Shown in pieces: positions 59,522-64,000 of a stretch of DNA of 64,000 nt. The translations under genes and the position numbers were made by a program. The notes below the pieces were generated by a model. The model saw nothing but the letters and a program-made list of their open reading frames with translations, was not told the DNA's origin and ran no database searches. This DNA is from Parafrankia irregularis (GTDB taxonomy: Bacteria > Actinomycetota > Actinomycetes > Frankiales > Frankiaceae): positions 99,294 to 163,293 of the forward strand of contig NZ_FAOZ01000020.1 in assembly GCF_001536285.1 (NCBI RefSeq). The letters are read 5' to 3'. The first letter of the stretch is position 1, and each line of letters begins with the position of its first letter.

Positions 59522-61228
59522 GTGGCTCCTGGCGTCTGGGGAGGTCGGACGATTCTCGGCAGCTGGCGTCAACCGCCACGAGGACTGCCCGCACGGAGGC
59601 CCTCCGGGCCCGGCCCACGAAATCTCGGCGCACCAAAGGCCGGCGCACCAGAGGCCGACGCACGAAGAGCCGGCGCACGAAGGGCCGGCGCACGAAAGCT
59701 CGCCGAACGAGGGCTCGGCCGGGCGGCGCGGGTCATCCCGGCGGCTCGCGTGCTCCTCCCGGGCGCGGCCATCGTCACCGTGACCGCGCTGATCGGCGCC
59801 ACCGGCCAGGGCACAGCTCCGGTCCGGCTCGATCTGGTCGACGACGGGACCTGGCTCACCGACTCGGCCACCGGCACGCTGATTCACCTGAGTGGCCCCG
59901 CCGGCCGGGCGAACGCCGCGGTGACCGTTCCCGGCACGGCCGGCCGTGACCTGACTGTCACCTCGACCGCCCACAAGATCGTCGCCGTCGATCCGAGCGC
60001 CGGTCAGGCGTTCCTGGTCGACCCGGCACGCCTGGCCACTGTCGGCTCGGCGGCTCTCCGGCCCGGCGTGGCGATCACCTCGGCATCCGGGATCACCTAC
60101 GCGGTCGAGGCCGGAGCCGGGCGGGTCCAGCCGCTGTCCGCGGACGACCTGTCGCCCATCGGTACAGCCCTCGATCTCCCGTCACCGCTCGGCGCGGCGG
60201 CCCAGAGCGACGACGGCACCCTCTGGGTGCCGCTGCGCTCCACCGGGACCGTCGTGGCGGTGCGTGACGGTGTCGCCGCGCCGGTCGCCGGCCCGGTCGC
60301 ACCGCCAGGAAACGCCATCGACGTGGTGCTGGCCGGCGGGCGCCCGGTCGTCGTCGACAGCACCGCGCGCAGCCTGAGGATGCTCGGCGGCCCGGGCGCC
60401 CCCGGCGAGTCGGGAGCCGGAGCGCGTACGGTCCTGCCCCTGTCTGAGACACCGGCTCCGGCCGGCCCGGAGCTGCTCGTCGCCCCCCGGACGGAGAGGG
60501 GCGTCGTCGGTCTGCTCGACCCGGTGGCCCGTCGGCTCTACCTGGCGGATGTCGATCACGGCACGGTGGCGGTGACGGATCTCCCCAGCCGTGATCAGGG
60601 GCAGGGGCAGCCCGGCGTACCCGTGGTCCAGGCGGGCCATGCCTATGTGCCGGAATCCGCGCTTGGCGTCGTGCTCGACTACGACCTCGCCCACGGCACG
60701 TTCGGTGCTCCCGTAGCGGTCGCCGCGGCCGACGGGCACGCACGGATCACGGTGACCGTCGACGACGGCCAGGTGTGGATCAATGACACCGCCGGGCCCA
60801 ACGCGGTCCTGATCAATGATCGTGGCCGGACTCCGATCAGCAAGCAGCCGCCGGATCTCCCCGGCCTGCCCACCAGCTCGGCCCAGCCGCTGCCTGCGGC
60901 CCCACCACTGCCCAGGCCGCAGCAGCCGCGCCCCGACGGCGCCGCCCACGGCCAGGGTGCGGCACGGCCCACGCCGGCAGCGACGACGACCCGCACCCCG
61001 ACCGCCGCCACGTCCGGACCGGGAACCGGCACCGGCACCGGCCCCGGCACCCGGACCGATACCGAGGCGGAGCACGAGCAGACCACGCCCGAACCCACAC
61101 GGACGCCGACCACCCCGCCGCCGCGGACACCGTCGCCACCTCCGGTGACGACGCATCCGGTTACCACCCCGCCTCCGTCACCCACCACCGGCCCATCCGC
61201 CAGCCCGGACGGGCTCCCGATCGAGTGA
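59522..61228 (+). CDS. Secreted/anchored beta-propeller-like protein with Pro/Thr tail
   Basis: A 568-aa protein, unassigned. After an Arg/Ala-rich start comes a membrane-type helix (AARVLLPGAAIVTVTALIGATG, about residues 75-97). Then ~330 residues with repeated strands and short turns (DLVDDGTWLTDSATGTLIHLSG, ARRLYLADVDHGTVAVTDLP) suggest a beta-propeller outside the cell. From about residue 445 the tail is Pro/Thr/Gln-rich. Genes of this kind often lie beside moxR-DUF58 modules in actinobacteria, usually with fibronectin III domains; none was visible here. The start is uncertain: a 15-nt repeat at about 59630-59705 codes for the Arg/Ala stretch. Confidence 0.65.
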   Translation: MAPGVWGGRTILGSWRQPPRGLPARRPSGPGPRNLGAPKAGAPEADARRAGARRAGARKLAERGLGRAARVIPAARVLLPGAAIVTVTALIGATGQGTAPVRLDLVDDGTWLTDSATGTLIHLSGPAGRANAAVTVPGTAGRDLTVTSTAHKIVAVDPSAGQAFLVDPARLATVGSAALRPGVAITSASGITYAVEAGAGRVQPLSADDLSPIGTALDLPSPLGAAAQSDDGTLWVPLRSTGTVVAVRDGVAAPVAGPVAPPGNAIDVVLAGGRPVVVDSTARSLRMLGGPGAPGESGAGARTVLPLSETPAPAGPELLVAPRTERGVVGLLDPVARRLYLADVDHGTVAVTDLPSRDQGQGQPGVPVVQAGHAYVPESALGVVLDYDLAHGTFGAPVAVAAADGHARITVTVDDGQVWINDTAGPNAVLINDRGRTPISKQPPDLPGLPTSSAQPLPAAPPLPRPQQPRPDGAAHGQGAARPTPAATTTRTPTAATSGPGTGTGTGPGTRTDTEAEHEQTTPEPTRTPTTPPPRTPSPPPVTTHPVTTPPPSPTTGPSASPDGLPIE

Positions 61229-61245
61229 TCCGGCCGGAATGGTCG

Positions 61246-61935
61246 TCAACCAGCGAAGTCGATCACCAGGCGGTCGGGGTTCGTCAGCTCGAGGACCCGG
61301 AAGCCCGCCCGGGTGCTCAGGCCGGTGCCGACGTGCACGTAGCCCTCGAAGTCCCCGGCGAGCACGTAACTGGTCAGTACGGGCAGCCCACCCCCCGTTC
61401 GGGGGGTGGTCAGCGTCGTCACACCGGCGTCGTCATGAGCCGCGGCGGGGGTCACCACGACCTCGAACGTGACCGCACCCTCCAGGGGCAGGGGCGCCCC
61501 GGAGCCCGGCTGGACCACCTCGTCGACGTAGCCGGCGGTGTAGCCGGGAAGACCTCCACGAAACTCCAGCACCAGCCGGTCGAATCCCACACCGCCCACC
61601 GTGTTGTGGGCGCCCCGAAGGGCGACCAGTCGTGCGGTCGTCGCGAGCTGGCGCTGCGTGCTGACCGCACCGGTACCCCAACTGGACGGCGGGCTCGAGA
61701 CCACCGCGCCGACCCCGGCGCCGGGGTCGGCACTGGCACTGGCACTGGCACTGGCACTGGCGCCGGGGTCGGCACTGGCACTGGCACTGGCCACAGGGAC
61801 AGAACCGCCCCGCGGGCCTGACCCGTCACCGCAGGCCACGACTCCGGCGCAGAGCAGGATCGAGAGGGTGGCGGCGCCGGTCGTCCGCGGCCGGTGGATG
61901 GGCCAGGCGCGGCGGCGCACGACAGATCGCTCCAT
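61246..61935 (-). CDS. AMIN-like domain lipoprotein
   Basis: A 229-aa putative lipoprotein. The signal peptide ends in LLCAGVVAC, with Cys35 as lipidation site. A Ser/Ala/Asp-rich linker follows (SASASASADPGAS repeats, coded by a GGCACT repeat at about 61727-61795). The rest, from about residue 90, resembles AMIN-like domains: GGVGFDRLVLEFRGGLPGYTAGYVDEV and FRVLELTNPDRLVIDFAG at the end. Such domains bind cell-wall or protein partners. ATG 61935 begins it; the gene is convergent with the propeller-like gene (17-bp gap) and divergent from the solute-binding gene. Confidence 0.78.
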   Translation of the reverse strand: MERSVVRRRAWPIHRPRTTGAATLSILLCAGVVACGDGSGPRGGSVPVASASASADPGASASASASASADPGAGVGAVVSSPPSSWGTGAVSTQRQLATTARLVALRGAHNTVGGVGFDRLVLEFRGGLPGYTAGYVDEVVQPGSGAPLPLEGAVTFEVVVTPAAAHDDAGVTTLTTPRTGGGLPVLTSYVLAGDFEGYVHVGTGLSTRAGFRVLELTNPDRLVIDFAG

Positions 61936-62197
61936 GGGAGCCTCCGAGACGATCAGCGATCAGCGGGAACAAGGCGATACCCGCAGTCTGAGGCGCGCGT
62001 CGCGAAAAGCAATGCCGCTTCGGGCGGCGGAACCGGGACGCGCGGTAGGGTTCGCGCCGCGGGCCGGGTTAGCCGGTCGGAATTGCCGTGGCGGATATCC
62101 CTTCACCGTGCCCGGCCGGGCACGGGACGATGTCCGTACGACGGGGTCCAACGGCTAACGGCAGCCGTCGGGCGGAAACCGACGAGAGGGAATGCCG

Positions 62198-63616
62198 ATG
62201 CTGCGCGATGCGCCAGAACCACGGTCGAGGCCCCGCGGGGCGGGGACGCGTCCGAGGCGGACCATGCGGGCGGTGCCTCTGACAGCGGCCCTGACCAGTG
62301 TCGTGACGGCCGGTCTGCTCACGGCGTGCGGCGGCGGTTCCGGCACCGCTGTCGACCCGGCCGAAAGCCTGCGCCCGACCGCCCGGGCGGCCACCGCGAG
62401 CGTTGACGACGTGAACGGGGCGAAGGCCTCCGCCGAGTGCGCGGCATCCGTGAAGACCCTGCGGATGTACGCGGTCGGTTCACTCAACGACGCGGCGAAG
62501 TCCGGCAAGGCCTACATGGAGGCCGCCCATCCAGGGCTCACTGTGGAGCTTTCCGCCGACGCGACCGGCTATCCGGAGCTGGTGGCGCAGCTCAGTGCCG
62601 ACCGCGCGGCCGGGCGCCCCGCGGACGTCGCCGTCGCCGGCTTCGACCTGCTGCCCACGTTCGCCGACGAGCTCGGCGCCCAGCCGCTCTCACCGAAGCT
62701 GCTGCGGGCCTCGTACGACCAGCGTTTCCTGCCCCTGGGCGAGTACGACGGCAAGCTGGTCGCCATCCCGCAGCAGGTTTCGATGCTCGCCCTCGTCTAT
62801 AACGTGGACGCCCTGAAAAAGGCCGGGGTCGACCCCGCGACTCTCAAGACGACCGCGGGTGTGCTCGCGGCAGCCGAGAAGATCAAGAATTCGGGTCAGT
62901 CGATCCAGCCGATCGACCTGCCGACCCAGGGCTTCGGCCAGTGGTATCTGAGCACACTGGCCAGTTCCAAGGGAACGCCGGTGCAGAAGGCTGACGGTCA
63001 GCCTGATCTGACGACCCCCGCGGCCCGTGAAGCCGCGGCCTTCCTCCGCAAGGTGGGCACCTACGGACCACAGTCCGGTGACGCGACCAGGGAGGGGCTG
63101 CTGCGGTTCGGCATCCGCCGGGAAACCGCGATCAGCGCGGTCACCCTTCCGTCGATCTCCGGCGGGCTTAAGTACATCCACGATCAGGGTGCCGCCGGCT
63201 TCGAGGTCGGGGTCATGCCCTTCCCGACGCTTCCGGGCGGCACCATCCGTCCGGTCTCCGGGGGTAACGGCCTGGCGATTCTGTCGACGGACCGCTGCCA
63301 GCGGGAGATGGCCACCGAGCTGGTCGTCGCGCTGCTCTCCCCCGACGTGATCAAGGCTGGCACGGAGGCCTTCAGCTTCTTCCCGGTCGACAACACCGCC
63401 CGGACGCAGCTCGCGTCCTTCTACCAGCAGTACCCCGAGCTGACCCAGTTCGACGCGTTCATTCCGTCGCTCGTCCAGGCCCCCCAGTGGGGTGGCACCC
63501 GAGGCGGCGAGGTCCATGACGCGATCAACGACGAGGTCGTGGCGATCATGACCGGCGCCGACCCGAACTCCACGCTGGCCGGCGCACAACGAAAGGTCAC
63601 GGAGCTGGTGCGCTGA
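62198..63616 (+). CDS. Extracellular solute-binding lipoprotein (family 1)
   Basis: A 472-aa ABC-importer binding protein. The signal peptide TAALTSVVTAGLLTAC ends at lipobox Cys44. Family-1 features follow: LVAIPQQVSMLALVYNVDALKKAGVDP, a hinge region, and FPTLPGGTIRPVSGGNGLAILS as substrate-binding segment. Relatives bind sugars or oligosaccharides. ATG 62198 is preferred to 62192 because GAGAGGG lies 7 nt upstream. No permease or ATPase gene follows within the window, so it is an orphan or the partner genes lie elsewhere; a perfect palindrome and an IS110 end come next. Confidence 0.9.
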   Translation: MLRDAPEPRSRPRGAGTRPRRTMRAVPLTAALTSVVTAGLLTACGGGSGTAVDPAESLRPTARAATASVDDVNGAKASAECAASVKTLRMYAVGSLNDAAKSGKAYMEAAHPGLTVELSADATGYPELVAQLSADRAAGRPADVAVAGFDLLPTFADELGAQPLSPKLLRASYDQRFLPLGEYDGKLVAIPQQVSMLALVYNVDALKKAGVDPATLKTTAGVLAAAEKIKNSGQSIQPIDLPTQGFGQWYLSTLASSKGTPVQKADGQPDLTTPAAREAAAFLRKVGTYGPQSGDATREGLLRFGIRRETAISAVTLPSISGGLKYIHDQGAAGFEVGVMPFPTLPGGTIRPVSGGNGLAILSTDRCQREMATELVVALLSPDVIKAGTEAFSFFPVDNTARTQLASFYQQYPELTQFDAFIPSLVQAPQWGGTRGGEVHDAINDEVVAIMTGADPNSTLAGAQRKVTELVR

Positions 63617-63679
63617 TCCCCGAGCCGGCCGGCTCGGATCGACCGAACCGGCCAGCTCCGGCCGGGTTGCGAGCCCACA

Positions 63680-63725
63680 AGATCTGAGGATCGTGGTCGT
63701 TTCCACGACCACGATCCTCAGATCT
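63680..63725. terminator. Perfect 21-bp palindrome (dispersed element, copy 6)
   Basis: AGATCTGAGGATCGTGGTCG and one more base (63680-63700), loop TTCC, and its exact complement (63705-63725). It is the longest and most perfect copy of the dispersed element and lies 63 bp after the solute-binding gene, so it probably ends transcription. Confidence 0.8.
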
Positions 63726-63801
63726 GACACGAAAAACTGACGTGAGCTGCGGGTCGGGGCTTGATCGGCTGGTTGTGGCGGGTTGGGTGGGCTGGGTCCG
63801 G

Positions 63802-64000
63802 TCAGGCGGGGTCGAAGCGGATGGTGAGGCCGAGGGCGTTCGCTTCGCGGATCATGCGTCGCATCGCGCGTTGCGGGTTCTTCCTCGTGTGGTAGTCGGC
63901 GCCGAGGTCCTTGTGTCCGGTCCTGTCGTGCAGGACATGCCAGATCGCGACGGTGAGCTTGTGCATGACAGCGACCAGGGCCCGCTGCTTCCCCCGGCGG
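63802..64000 (-). mobile_element. IS110-family transposase gene, 3' end (cut by window edge)
   Basis: The minus strand codes for a C-terminus reading RRGKQRALVAVMHKLTVAIW, HVLHDRTGHKDLGADYHTRK and, after the residues NPQRAMRRM, IREANALGLTIRFDPA before TGA at 63802. The segments RRGKxRALVAVMxKL and LGADYxTR with NPQRA(M)RRM are typical of the DEDD/Tnp_IS1111-type C-terminal domain of IS110 transposases. The start and N-terminal catalytic part lie outside the window. The element end is within 63730-63800, next to the perfect palindrome at 63680-63725; IS110 elements lack terminal inverted repeats. Confidence 0.82.

Overview
The window is very GC-rich, uses GTG and TTG starts freely, and carries mycothiol-type, CsoR, FmdB, SpoIIE/RsbW-like, MMPL and IS110 genes. 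This points to a filamentous actinomycete, most likely of the Frankia group (Frankia, Parafrankia or Pseudofrankia). The genus is an inference from gene content and repeat style. No rRNA, tRNA or CRISPR array was seen.

Layout. 1-1200: the end of a 5-formyltetrahydrofolate cyclo-ligase gene and an FmdB zinc-ribbon gene, closed by a terminator. 1200-3800: a gene-poor stretch with short repeats and what looks like the relic of an integrated element (AlpA-like HTH gene, a 113-aa gene and a 48-aa acidic gene). 3800-5500: STAS protein, CsoR-type metal sensor with an operator-like site, AlkB-like dioxygenase. 5565-9400: membrane Ser/Thr kinase with WD40 repeats and an unknown gene. 9600-18140: a signalling block with a response regulator, a soluble multi-HAMP hybrid histidine kinase, a SpoIIE phosphatase fused to an RsbW-like kinase domain, and a free RsbW-like kinase.

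18123-33551 is the most interesting region. An NRPS-independent siderophore (NIS) locus has a divergent type III PLP decarboxylase, then six translationally overlapping genes: diaminobutyrate aminotransferase, diaminobutyrate decarboxylase, IucA/IucC synthetase, N-hydroxylase, second IucA/IucC synthetase and a glutamine-synthetase-like ligase. An iron-box-like site precedes the operon. A convergent MMPL exporter and its TetR regulator, sharing a 28-bp palindrome, follow. The order resembles the rhizobactin 1021 (rhb) genes, but no N-acyltransferase was found, and a GS-type ligase sits in the operon.

33467-44700: GpgS-like glycosyltransferase, MshC-like cysteine ligase, diguanylate cyclase, second MMPL protein, SAM methyltransferase, MaoC hydratase and FkbM methyltransferase. 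45102-48640: glycine decarboxylase gcvP behind a tandem glycine riboswitch. 49135-53281: small gene, PknB-type kinase, enoyl-CoA isomerase and TesB thioesterase. 53550-58821: a moxR-DUF58-transglutaminase operon whose transglutaminase-like member seems to lack the catalytic triad. 59367-63616: a possible 14-aa peptide gene, a proline-tailed secreted protein, an AMIN-like lipoprotein and an ABC solute-binding lipoprotein. The right edge holds the 3' end of an IS110-family transposase gene.

Six copies of a palindromic element (GAGGAT..GGTCGT-loop-ACGACC..ATCCTC) are scattered through the window at or near the 3' ends of genes.
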